This document shows positions 1-8,593 of a stretch of 38,900 bases of DNA, one piece after another; within the stretch, counting starts at the first letter, position 1; each line of letters begins with the position of its first letter. The translations under genes were made by a program, and so were the position numbers. The DNA is from Bacillota bacterium (GTDB taxonomy: Bacteria; Bacillota_I; Bacilli_A; RF39; UBA660). Location: assembly GCA_015059155.1 (NCBI GenBank), contig SVAX01000010.1:1-38900 (forward strand), given 5' to 3'. The notes under the pieces were generated by a model. The model made no database searches and was not told the origin of the DNA. It saw only the letters and a list, made by a program, of their open reading frames with translations.

Positions 1-20
1 TATAATTAATATTGTCTTAT

Positions 21-97
21 GGCGATGTAGCTCAGTTGGCTAGAGCACATGGTTCATACCCATGGTGTCGAGAGTTCGAATCTCCCCGTCGCTACCA
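21..97 (+). tRNA. tRNA-Met (CAT anticodon), CCA encoded
   Basis: GGCGATG...CGTCGCT acceptor pairing, GGTT-CAT-ACC anticodon region, GTTCGAATC T-loop, ACCA 3' end. Confidence 0.95.
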
Positions 98-231
98 ATA
101 GAATTCGACAGGCCCTTGTTTTACAAGGGTTTTTCTATTATTTCCTTATTTTCCAAAGGTTTACAAGGGATATTTTGTTAATATTTTTTCAAAAAAAGTT
201 TGTTTGTATTTTATAAAAACAAGACCAAAAA
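81..231. repeat. Copy 1 of ~150 bp imperfect direct repeat (tRNA 3' end + terminator + left-end motif)
   Basis: tctccccgtcgctaccaatagaattcgac..gcccttgttttacaagggtttttctattat and gttaatattttttcaaaaaaagtttgtttgtatt recur at a constant offset of ~1313 bp. Confidence 0.9.
113..138 (+). terminator. Rho-independent terminator after tRNA-Met
   Basis: CCCTTGT-ttt-ACAAGGG followed by TTTTT. Confidence 0.85.
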
Positions 232-337
232 TAGGAATCTAAGACTAAAATAAGACTAAAACAAGACCAAAATTTTTTTTAAAATTGATTCTTTTCTGTT
301 GTTTTAAAATATGTTATAATATTCATGGTGATAGTAA

Positions 338-1261
338 ATGAATTTAAAACAGAAACAAACTATTATAAATTCTATTATGATAAATGAAATTAGAGAAAAT
401 AATCTTGATACAAAATTTTATTCTTGTTGTCGTATAAATTATTATAATAGTGATTTTTTCAAAAAAATCCAAAAAGATAAAAAAAATAATAGAATAGTTA
501 AACTAGGAAATTTAATCATTCCATTAATATCAGGTGGTTTTCACGCTGAACATAATAATGAAAGAGATATAATAGTTTTTTTAGACAAAATTGACATAGT
601 ACCAGGTTTCTCATTACCACTTGTTAGTTTGTTAAAAACTACCTATCATGAACTTTATCATGCATTGCAAAATAAAGAACTAAATTCTACACCTACAGAT
701 ATGTCATACGATTTGTTTGCCAGTCAATGTGATATGTTTATTTGTAGTAATGAAAGTATTGATTTTTTAAAATATTATTTTACACGCAGTGGGCATGATA
801 CTCAAATGTTTGAAATTTTAGCTAATCTACATGGTGTAAAAAAAACTGAGGAATATTCACAAAATAATAACATTAAAATAAGTTTTCTAGAACAAATGAA
901 ATTAGACAAGCAGAAACAAAAATATCAATATCAGTATCAAAATTATGATTTAACTAAAAGATTAAATCTTATAATTGACAATTATGATAAATACATAAAA
1001 AATGATGAATTTAATAAAACAATTTTTGAACTATTCTTAAACGAAAACGGAACTGTAAAAGATATTAATACAATTTTTTCTAACGAAAATGTTTTAGATA
1101 TGGACCCTAAAATTTTATTAGCATTTATAAAAACTAATGCAATAAAAAAAGCTATTAGTGAAACAACACTAATAGAAAAAACGTCTTACTTTTTAAACGA
1201 ATTATTAACAAATGGTTCAACACAATTATTTCAAGAATCGGAAAACAAAAAAACTATTTAG
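338..1261 (+). CDS. Hypothetical protein with HExxH metalloprotease-like motif (TTYHELYHALQN)
   Basis: 307-aa ORF; HELYH fits the HExxH zinc-binding consensus; flanked by the direct repeats. Confidence 0.75.
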   Translation: MNLKQKQTIINSIMINEIRENNLDTKFYSCCRINYYNSDFFKKIQKDKKNNRIVKLGNLIIPLISGGFHAEHNNERDIIVFLDKIDIVPGFSLPLVSLLKTTYHELYHALQNKELNSTPTDMSYDLFASQCDMFICSNESIDFLKYYFTRSGHDTQMFEILANLHGVKKTEEYSQNNNIKISFLEQMKLDKQKQKYQYQYQNYDLTKRLNLIIDNYDKYIKNDEFNKTIFELFLNENGTVKDINTIFSNENVLDMDPKILLAFIKTNAIKKAISETTLIEKTSYFLNELLTNGSTQLFQESENKKTI

Positions 1262-1393
1262 CATTTAAACTTATTTTTTTATAATTCTCTATTGTTTGAT
1301 TATAAAAAAAATAAGACCAAAAACAAGCCCAAAATGATTTTAAGTTTTCATAAACCCTTATAAAATAAAGGTTTAAAGAAGAATAGCGCCAAC

Positions 1394-1544
1394 TCTCCTC
1401 GTCGCTACCAATAGAATTCGACGAGCCCTTGTTTTACAAGGGTTTTTCTATTATATGACCTAAAATCATTGAAAAATAAGGGTTAAAATGTTAATGTTTT
1501 TTCAAAAGAAGTTCGTTTGTATTTAAAAAAAACAAGACCAAAAC
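1394..1544. repeat. Copy 2 of the tRNA-Met 3'-end/left-end direct repeat
   Basis: tctcctcgtcgctaccaatagaattcgacgagcccttgttttacaagggtttttctattat ... gttaatgttttttcaaaagaagttcgtttgtatt. Confidence 0.9.
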
Positions 1545-1620
1545 AAGACCAAAACAAGACTGAAAAATTTTAGCCAAAAGTATCAAAATATAGGTTCTGA
1601 TAAAATTAAAAATTTGTCCA

Positions 1621-1665
1621 TTAACTAAAAAACAAGTTTCAAAATGAACTTGTTTTTTTAGTTAA
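1621..1665. terminator. Bidirectional terminator hairpin
   Basis: TTAACTAAAAAACAAGTT-tcaaaatg-AACTTGTTTTTTTAGTTAA. Confidence 0.75.
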
Positions 1666-1672
1666 TAAATTT

Positions 1673-2284
1673 TCAATAATCTGTTTTTACATAATACCAG
1701 TTGTCTTTTAAATTTTTAACACTTATTATCGGATGACCTGTTTCATTTTCTTTTATTAATCTTTCTCCATTAGAAGAATAAATCAATTGATGTGAACCAC
1801 TTAACATTCCCCTAAAAATCCAAAAACATATAACTTGTCCTTCTTTATCGTTTTTATATATAGTTATTTCTCCATCTGATGACAATTTTTTTAAATTTTT
1901 AGGCAATTCAGCATTACCATATTCATCTATCTCAATTTCATTATTCTTAACTTTTTCTATTATTTGCAACCTTTCTTCCTCATAAATATATAATTCTAAT
2001 ACCGTTTTTACATTTCTAAAAGGAAATACCAATCTTAGAAACATGGAACCTATAACTATTATAATAGCAATTAAACTTAATTTTGATTTATTTGTCTTTT
2101 TTATAATAAGAGCAACTAATATTACTACTATATTTAATAAAACAATAAATGCTTCCGGAATTAACTGAAATATAAACAAATTATCTAAAAGCATATCTTC
2201 ATACCAACCTAATATAAAATTTATAATAAATAAAATTAGTGATATTACTATAATTATTATTCCAATCTTGTCTTTATTTTTCAT
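1673..2284 (-). CDS. Hypothetical membrane protein (three predicted N-terminal TM helices, C-terminal soluble domain)
   Basis: Hydrophobic stretches IGIIIIVISLILFIINFIL, AFIVLLNIVVILVALII, LSLIAIIIVIGSMFLRLVF; likely start MKNKDK within the 1673-2296 ORF. Confidence 0.7.
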   Translation of the reverse strand: MKNKDKIGIIIIVISLILFIINFILGWYEDMLLDNLFIFQLIPEAFIVLLNIVVILVALIIKKTNKSKLSLIAIIIVIGSMFLRLVFPFRNVKTVLELYIYEEERLQIIEKVKNNEIEIDEYGNAELPKNLKKLSSDGEITIYKNDKEGQVICFWIFRGMLSGSHQLIYSSNGERLIKENETGHPIISVKNLKDNWYYVKTDY

Positions 2285-2388
2285 ATATTTACACACCTTA
2301 ATATTTACAAAACAATTATATCACACCAATATTGCTTTTTCAACATTCAAAACTTGCACAATTAATATATTTATGATAAAATGTATTT

Positions 2389-2498
2389 AGTGAAGGAAAC
2401 TTCATATAATATAAAAGGAACACTTAATATCGCATGTTGAGTGTTGCCCATATTTGTGCATCACCTAAATCATTGCTGAGTTAGGTGATTTTCTTTTC
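2389..2498 (+). ncRNA. Candidate antitoxin small RNA (~105-110 nt)
   Basis: Promoter TTGCAC (2354-2359)-N17-TAAAAT (2377-2382); hairpin AACACTTAA...TTGAGTGTT; terminator TCACCTAA..TTAGGTGA followed by TTTTCTTTT; no ORF. Confidence 0.65.
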
Positions 2499-2580
2499 AT
2501 ACTAAAACTATAAATAGTAATAATACTAATAGGAAGATAAGTATGATTAATGAAAAGATTAGCAAATCTTTCTTAAACAT
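2497..2580 (-). CDS. 27-aa hydrophobic peptide, candidate type I toxin: MFKKDLLIFSLIILIFLLVLLLFIVLV
   Basis: Strong SD GGAAGGAGGG 5 nt before ATG; promoter on minus strand TTGATA (2671-2666)-N16-TATAAT (2649-2644); single TM helix with KK near the N-terminus; convergent with the 2389-2498 RNA. Confidence 0.65.
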   Translation of the reverse strand: MFKKDLLIFSLIILIFLLVLLLFIVLV

Positions 2581-2843
2581 AATATCCCTCCTTCCTTTTT
2601 TGGAATTTGGCAATCACCCAACTATTAAATGTTCCTATATATAATTATATCAAACATATATTCTATATCAATAGTATATATTTATTTTTTTATTATTTTT
2701 GAAAATAAGACTAAAAACAAGACCAAAATTATTTTAATACCCTACTTTACCCTTATAAATAAAGGGTTTATAAAAAAATGAGATAGGCGTGTATCATCGC
2801 TAAAATTTTGATATTAAATTAGAACTATACTAGCAAAATTTTA

Positions 2844-2866
2844 AAACGACTTGTAAAAAAGTCGTT
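2844..2866. terminator. Bidirectional terminator downstream of murI
   Basis: AACGACTtgtaaaaaAGTCGTT flanked by A and T tracts. Confidence 0.75.
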
Positions 2867-2868
2867 TT

Positions 2869-3585
2869 TTATATCATTTTTATAATATATTTTTTATCTT
2901 TCAAAATAGAATTTACATTACTAACAATTTTATCATCTAATTTGCTAAAATATAATTCCACTCTACTTATTCCATCATTCTTTATATCATTTATACATTC
3001 AGCCATGTCAAGTAATTTTATATTATTACCTAAATACTCACTTATTTCTTTTTTTATTATAGGATAATGAGTACATCCAAGCACTATTAAATCTCTATCT
3101 TTTAAATTATCTAAATAATAACTATAATAGTTTTCTAATTCACTAAAATTATTACTTTCAATTAAGGGAACAAATTTAGGACAAGCTACTTCTTTTACTT
3201 CTTTATTTAAATTTTTACTAAATATTTTACTATTTATTGTAGCTTGAGTAGCTATAACTCCTATTTTTTCATAATTACTATTATTTAAATAATCTATAAC
3301 TGGACTAATTATATCAATAATTCTTATATTGTATTTTTCTTTCAAATAAGTAGATAAATTAGAACTAATAGTACCACATGCTATTACAATCATATCAACT
3401 TCTTTTTCTATTAAGAAATTTATAATATTAGAAGAAAGCACTTTTAATTCTTCTATACTTTTATCTCCATAGGGAACATTTTTAGTATCACCATAATATA
3501 TATATTCATTATTAGGGAATTTTTTTATAAGTCTCTTTAAAACAGTAAGACCACCTATTCCAGAATCAAATACGCCTATTTTCAT
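2869..3585 (-). CDS. murI: Glutamate racemase
   Basis: MKIGVFDSGIGGLTVLKRL, YYGDTKNVPYGDKS, IACGTISS and GCTHYPII motifs. Confidence 0.95.
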   Translation of the reverse strand: MKIGVFDSGIGGLTVLKRLIKKFPNNEYIYYGDTKNVPYGDKSIEELKVLSSNIINFLIEKEVDMIVIACGTISSNLSTYLKEKYNIRIIDIISPVIDYLNNSNYEKIGVIATQATINSKIFSKNLNKEVKEVACPKFVPLIESNNFSELENYYSYYLDNLKDRDLIVLGCTHYPIIKKEISEYLGNNIKLLDMAECINDIKNDGISRVELYFSKLDDKIVSNVNSILKDKKYIIKMI

Positions 3586-3588
3586 ATT

Positions 3589-4125
3589 TCACCTCGTTTT
3601 TATGCTAGTAAGTACCCAATCGTAATTTTCCTGATTATATGTACTATGGCAAAACTCACAGTATCCACTTTTATTTACATCCATAGGATGTCCACAGTTT
3701 GGACAAAACCTAACTACGCTTTGCACTTTCGCATTTCTTAATTTTTCAAATACTAATATATTTTCCTTTTCAACCCTTGAAGTATTATTACCCCTCTTAA
3801 AATTACCAGTTTCTTTATCTATAATGTAATCCATATATCTAGATATTAATCTAACAGTAATTATATATTTATCATCTGTTATGTCTATATTTATTATATC
3901 TGTTGATTTAACATTTAACTCATCAAACATTTGTCTTTCATTATTACTATTTAAAACATTAAGTCTATTATTAAACTCTTGATATATATTATCACTTATA
4001 AAATGATCTACTCTTTTCATATTATCAGTCATAAGACTCATATGAAGCATAACAAATATATTATCTACTTTTGTTTTAAAACTACTTTCTGTAAATGTTG
4101 GATCTAAATTAATTAATTCGTTCAT
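3589..4125 (-). CDS. Tim44-like domain / zinc-ribbon protein
   Basis: C-terminal CPNCGHPMD...CEFCH zinc ribbon; N-terminal helical region resembling Tim44-like proteins. Confidence 0.55.
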   Translation of the reverse strand: MNELINLDPTFTESSFKTKVDNIFVMLHMSLMTDNMKRVDHFISDNIYQEFNNRLNVLNSNNERQMFDELNVKSTDIINIDITDDKYIITVRLISRYMDYIIDKETGNFKRGNNTSRVEKENILVFEKLRNAKVQSVVRFCPNCGHPMDVNKSGYCEFCHSTYNQENYDWVLTSIKTR

Positions 4126-4169
4126 TTTATCACCACTTTAATTATATCAAATATAAATATTTAATACAA

Positions 4170-4856
4170 TTATCTATTTTGAATTTTTAATCTACTTATC
4201 ACCTTTTTTTCTATTCTTGATATGTAGGATTGACTAATACCTAGTGTACTAGCTACCTCTTTTTGAGTCATTTCTTTAGTATTATATAAACCATATCTCA
4301 TTATCATGATTTCCTTATCTCTATCATTTAATTTAGTTAATTCTTGATAAAGTATTTTCTTTTCTATTTCTTCTTCTAGAGGACGTGTTACTATATCATC
4401 AGCAGTACCTAATATATCTTCTAGGTGTAACTCATTACCTTCACTATCATAGCTTAAACTATCTTCAAAACTAACTTCTCCTCTTCTTCTTTTGTTCTTT
4501 CTTAAAAACATAAGTATTTCATTATCTATACATCTTGATGCATATGTAGCTAGTTTTATATTCTTATCTAATTTATAAGTATTAACTCCCTTTATGAGTC
4601 CAATTGTTCCAATACTCACTAAATCTTCTAAATCTACACCAGTATTTTCATATTTTTTAGCTAAAAATACTACTAGACGTAGATTGTGTTCGATGAGTTT
4701 ATTTCTGGCAAACTCATCACCTGCCATAGATAATTCTACATATTTTACTTCATCTTCCTTAGTTAATGGTTCAGGAAGTTTATCTGCACTACCTACAAAA
4801 TAAATACCCTCACTACTAAGTAATTTCTTTATAAAATTAATTATATCTCTTATCAT
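4170..4856 (-). CDS. sigE: RNA polymerase sporulation sigma factor SigE
   Basis: Sigma-70 region 2 (EDLVSIGTIGLIKGVNTYKLDKNIKLATYASRCIDNEILMFLRK) and region 4 HTH; adjacent to spoIIGA. Confidence 0.93.
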   Translation of the reverse strand: MIRDIINFIKKLLSSEGIYFVGSADKLPEPLTKEDEVKYVELSMAGDEFARNKLIEHNLRLVVFLAKKYENTGVDLEDLVSIGTIGLIKGVNTYKLDKNIKLATYASRCIDNEILMFLRKNKRRRGEVSFEDSLSYDSEGNELHLEDILGTADDIVTRPLEEEIEKKILYQELTKLNDRDKEIMIMRYGLYNTKEMTQKEVASTLGISQSYISRIEKKVISRLKIQNR

Positions 4857-4857
4857 A

Positions 4858-5634
4858 TTATTCCTCCAATAACTTTCTATTTAATATTACCTCTACACCA
4901 TCTAAACTAATATTATCCATTATTCCAAGTAAAATATTACTATATTCCTTATTATCAAATATTAGCTTATCTATCTTTACTACTTTAATCATGTTTGACC
5001 CATTTACCCCCATATAAGGAATTATTCTAAACTCTTTTATATTAAAAAGTAATTTTCTTTTATCTATTAAAATTACTGGCTTATTAGTTAATGTATCTAC
5101 TAAAACATTACCACTATCCATATAGGCTGTGTATTTATATTTTTTATTTTTATTTATTATCTCTATATTATAATAATTTGAATAAGTATATCTTAAATTT
5201 TTAGTTTGTTTAATATAAATATATAAAATAATGGTAGAAAATATAATTAAAAATATAAAGTTTATACTAAGTCCTTTATTAAAGAATATCATTCCTATAT
5301 GTTTATATGAAAATTCTAAATTTAATAAATATAGAAAACCTCCAAGAATTATACTAGACATATATAAGTAAAGTATATTTACTAAAGTATATTTTAAAGT
5401 TTTATATCCGAATGTTGTTAAAATCATTAAAACACTTATAATTAATTTAAATAAGAATAAAAGAATACTATTTACATTAAAGAATAAAAATAGTATACTA
5501 ATTCCTCCTATGAAAGCGCCCAACATTATCCTAGTGATCTTAACATTTCTTTTTAGTATTGCTGTTACAGTTAAAAGCAATATAAAATCTATAGCAAAGT
5601 TTAGTATCATGACTAAATCTAAATATATTTTCAT
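4858..5634 (-). CDS. spoIIGA: Sigma-E processing peptidase SpoIIGA
   Basis: MKIYLDLVMILNFAIDFILLL N-terminal membrane domain, AYMDSGNVLVDTLTNKPVILI aspartic-protease motif; upstream of sigE. Start taken at the internal MKIYLD. Confidence 0.9.
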   Translation of the reverse strand: MKIYLDLVMILNFAIDFILLLTVTAILKRNVKITRIMLGAFIGGISILFLFFNVNSILLFLFKLIISVLMILTTFGYKTLKYTLVNILYLYMSSIILGGFLYLLNLEFSYKHIGMIFFNKGLSINFIFLIIFSTIILYIYIKQTKNLRYTYSNYYNIEIINKNKKYKYTAYMDSGNVLVDTLTNKPVILIDKRKLLFNIKEFRIIPYMGVNGSNMIKVVKIDKLIFDNKEYSNILLGIMDNISLDGVEVILNRKLLEE

Positions 5635-5662
5635 ATAATCACCAAAAACATTATAAAAAAAG

Positions 5663-5682
5663 AACACTATTAAAAGTGTCGT
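5663..5682 (-). terminator. Terminator of the exonuclease gene
   Basis: Minus strand GACACTtttaatAGTGTTC followed by TTTTTTT. Confidence 0.7.
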
Positions 5683-5702
5683 TTTTTATAATTATTTTAA
5701 TT

Positions 5703-6302
5703 TTATTTTCTAATCACAATAAAAGGATATTTGTATAAATCTTTTAAACATTTAAAATTATTTAATTCTAATTTTTGTAACATTTTCAAAAATATTAAGG
5801 CAGTACCCTCACTATCATAATCTGCTCTATGATGTTTATCCTCATTCCAAGGTATATCATATCTTTTAACAAGGGTTGCTAGATTATGATATCTTTCTTT
5901 TGATTCTAAATATCTAGAAAGCCCTAATGTATCTATAACAGTATTTTTAAGAGTTCCTAAGTTATATTTAGAATATGCCATATCAACAAAAGAAATATCA
6001 AATTTAGCATTATGAGCTACCATAGGTATATTTCCTACCCATTCCATAAAGTCTTTTAATACTTCTTCTTCACTTCTTTTACCTTTTAACATTTCATTAT
6101 CTATTCCAGTAATTTTAATTATTTCTTCATTTAATTCTTTACCAGGGTTTATTAATTCATCAAATCTATCTATAATTTTACCATTACTTATTTTAACAGC
6201 ACCTATCTCTATTATAGTATCTCCACTATTAGGATAAAGTCCTGTTGTTTCTAAATCAAATACTACATATGTATCTTGCAATAAAGTTAATTCTTCTACC
6301 AT
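5703..6302 (-). CDS. DEDD-family 3'-5' exonuclease (PolC/DnaQ epsilon-like)
   Basis: YVVFDLETTGLYPNSGDTIIEIGAVKI, VAHNAKFDISFVD, HHRADYDSEGTALIF (ExoI/II/III motifs). Confidence 0.9.
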   Translation of the reverse strand: MVEELTLLQDTYVVFDLETTGLYPNSGDTIIEIGAVKISNGKIIDRFDELINPGKELNEEIIKITGIDNEMLKGKRSEEEVLKDFMEWVGNIPMVAHNAKFDISFVDMAYSKYNLGTLKNTVIDTLGLSRYLESKERYHNLATLVKRYDIPWNEDKHHRADYDSEGTALIFLKMLQKLELNNFKCLKDLYKYPFIVIRK

Positions 6303-6317
6303 ACATCCTCCATAAAT

Positions 6318-6493
6318 TAAAAAGCCAGAAGAGCGATGCCCTGAATCGAATAAAGCCTAGTCTCCCAGGTGGGCATCACATCACAACTTTTAGGATCCCT
6401 AAATTAATAGGTCTTCTACACCAGCCATGAATTAGATTCCCTATATTTTCGATTAGTAGGTTTTTCATAAGGGTTATATCGCATCTTCCAGCA
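6318..6493 (-). ncRNA. ssrS: Structured ncRNA, candidate 6S RNA
   Basis: Promoter TTGAAT (6527-6522)-N17-TATAAT (6504-6499); ~175-nt transcript whose ends pair (GCTGGAAGAtGCGAT / ATCGCTCTTCTGGC) followed by TTTTT; no coding potential. Size and closed rod shape suit 6S RNA. Confidence 0.55.
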
Positions 6494-6533
6494 ATTTAAT
6501 TATATCATTTTTAAAAACCATATTCAATAATTT

Positions 6534-7724
6534 TTAATCAATTTCTTTTTCTTCTGTATATTCTTCTATCTCTTGATATTCTGTAACATCTTCCACTACA
6601 TTAAAAAATATATTAAGAGTGATTGAATCACTGTGCTTAGTTTTATTTAAAACTTTATAATCTTTTACATATTCTTTTTCTTTTAATTTTTCCTCTATTT
6701 TCTTTTTAGCTAACTTTATAGCTTTTTCTATCAACTCTTCTTCTGTATTATTTTCGTCTATCAATATAGTTTCTTTTTGAGTTTGTTTAATAAGTTTTAT
6801 AGGGAGTATATTATTTTTTAATATAGTATTTTCTATAATTTTTTTTGTATTATATTTATTAAAATTAAATAATTCCATATCTTTACCAAAAAACTTAATA
6901 ACTAACACTTCTTTACTATTTCCTGTCTCATACTCTTCTTTATAAATATATGGGTAGTTAATAGTTACTTTATACCATGTTTCTCCATATACAGTACCAC
7001 TACTGCTTACTGTATCTTTAACACTACCATTTAAAGTAACATATCCACTAACAATAATATCTCCTTTTTTTACATATGAATCTATACCTTTAACAATTTG
7101 TCCACTTGATATATTCATATCTCTAATAACACAATCTTTTTTAGCTATTATATTTCTCAGAGGTGTATCTTCCTCAATTTTATTTTTTATTCTAGGTTCA
7201 TACCTTATTATATATTTAGTACCAACATTTTCTATTTCTATCCATTCTAATTTCTCTTTATGATTACTTAATAATTTGTTTTTTATTTCTTGTAATTCTA
7301 TATAACTCTTCTTAAATTTATATTTTTTTATACCTAACTCCCCTAGTTCTTCAAGTAGTACTTTCTCCATTTTAGAATCATTAGTAACAACATCTACTTC
7401 AAATATTAAACTAGTTATTAAATATAAGAAGATTAAACTAATAAGCATAAATATTATTATATATTTATTATTTAGAAAACTATTTTTAGTCCTAATTACT
7501 CCATAGTAATCCACTATTTCTATTTCATAGATAGTTTTTAATTTTATTAATTTATCGTAATCATATTTATATATCTTTATATTTATTTCTTCATTAGATA
7601 TATGTTTTATATTTAATATTTCTATATTATTGTTTTTTAGTCTTTTAATAAATCTTTCTATATTATGACCTTTAATATTAATATTTAATTTGCTTTTTAT
7701 TAAATAAAGTACATTATTTTTCAA
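6534..7724 (-). CDS. yqfD: Sporulation protein YqfD
   Basis: TM segment then long extracytoplasmic domain (RNIIAKKDCVIRDMNISSGQIVKGIDSYVKKGDIIVSG...); next to yqfC. Confidence 0.88.
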   Translation of the reverse strand: MKNNVLYLIKSKLNINIKGHNIERFIKRLKNNNIEILNIKHISNEEINIKIYKYDYDKLIKLKTIYEIEIVDYYGVIRTKNSFLNNKYIIIFMLISLIFLYLITSLIFEVDVVTNDSKMEKVLLEELGELGIKKYKFKKSYIELQEIKNKLLSNHKEKLEWIEIENVGTKYIIRYEPRIKNKIEEDTPLRNIIAKKDCVIRDMNISSGQIVKGIDSYVKKGDIIVSGYVTLNGSVKDTVSSSGTVYGETWYKVTINYPYIYKEEYETGNSKEVLVIKFFGKDMELFNFNKYNTKKIIENTILKNNILPIKLIKQTQKETILIDENNTEEELIEKAIKLAKKKIEEKLKEKEYVKDYKVLNKTKHSDSITLNIFFNVVEDVTEYQEIEEYTEEKEID

Positions 7725-7728
7725 TATA

Positions 7729-7968
7729 TCACCTGAATTCTATATTACTAAAATTACCAGTTATTAATATTTCACTACTTAATAGTTTAGATACTACTAA
7801 ATCACTACCTTTAACTATTACTTCTCCACTTTCTACTTTAACTACTATTTTATTAGAATCAAAATGACCAATATCTTTATAATTAACAATATTGATTTTA
7901 TTATTTACTATTGTTATTTTTAAATCACTATCTAATATATAAGATCTAATACCATTAATTATATTCAA
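7729..7968 (-). CDS. yqfC: Sporulation protein YqfC
   Basis: Short protein directly upstream of yqfD; GEVIVKGSDLVVSKLLSSEILITGNFSNIEF. Confidence 0.85.
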   Translation of the reverse strand: MNIINGIRSYILDSDLKITIVNNKINIVNYKDIGHFDSNKIVVKVESGEVIVKGSDLVVSKLLSSEILITGNFSNIEFR

Positions 7969-8011
7969 GTTATCACCTATATAATAATATTTAAAAAACT
8001 TAAAAAAAATA

Positions 8012-8590
8012 CTAGAAACTATCTATTCCTAGTACATTTTCAATGTAACATTTACCGCATAATGGTTCATATTTAGCATCTATTCCATCTATAGCAACCT
8101 CTTCGCCTACACTAACATATTTACCATTTTCTAATCTTGCATTAAATTTAGCTCTTTTACCACACTTACAAATAGTAATTAATTCTTCTAATTCATCAGC
8201 TACTTCTAAGAGTGCTTTTGAACCTTCAAAAAGTTTACCTTTAAAATTAGTTTTTAAGCCATAACAAATAACAGGTATATCTTTCATTTTAGCAATAATC
8301 CATAATTCTTTTATTTGTTCCTTTGTCATAAATTGTACTTCATCCACTAATATACAGTTGATATTATCTAATTTTAAAACATGTTTTAATTTTTCATTAG
8401 AATCTAACAAAATATCAACTTTTCTTTCAATACCAAGCCTTGATACTATATTCTTATCTCCTTTTTTATCTACTGCAGGTTTAATTAATAAAATTTTCAT
8501 TCCTTTTTCTTCATAATTGTGTGCGACTTGTAGTAAAGCAGTTGTTTTGCCACAATTCATTGCCCCATATCTAAAATATATTTTTGACAT
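8012..8590 (-). CDS. tdk: Thymidine kinase
   Basis: GAMNCGKTTALLQVAHNYEEKG P-loop, CILVDEVQFMTKEQI, CxC...CGKC zinc motif. Confidence 0.95.
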   Translation of the reverse strand: MSKIYFRYGAMNCGKTTALLQVAHNYEEKGMKILLIKPAVDKKGDKNIVSRLGIERKVDILLDSNEKLKHVLKLDNINCILVDEVQFMTKEQIKELWIIAKMKDIPVICYGLKTNFKGKLFEGSKALLEVADELEELITICKCGKRAKFNARLENGKYVSVGEEVAIDGIDAKYEPLCGKCYIENVLGIDSF

Positions 8591-8593
8591 AAA

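Noticed and set aside
225-275. AAGACCAAAA runs as a CRISPR array
   Set aside because: Units are ~10-12 bp without regular spacers or cas genes.
4594-4803. Plus-strand ORF of 69 aa antisense to sigE (and similar plus-strand ORFs at 6245, 10080, 11517, 13859, 16222, 19569, 27292, 27758, 27983, 33520, 34645, 35901)
   Set aside because: They lie opposite well-supported genes or RNAs, are low-complexity, and lack good RBSs; explained as codon-bias shadows.
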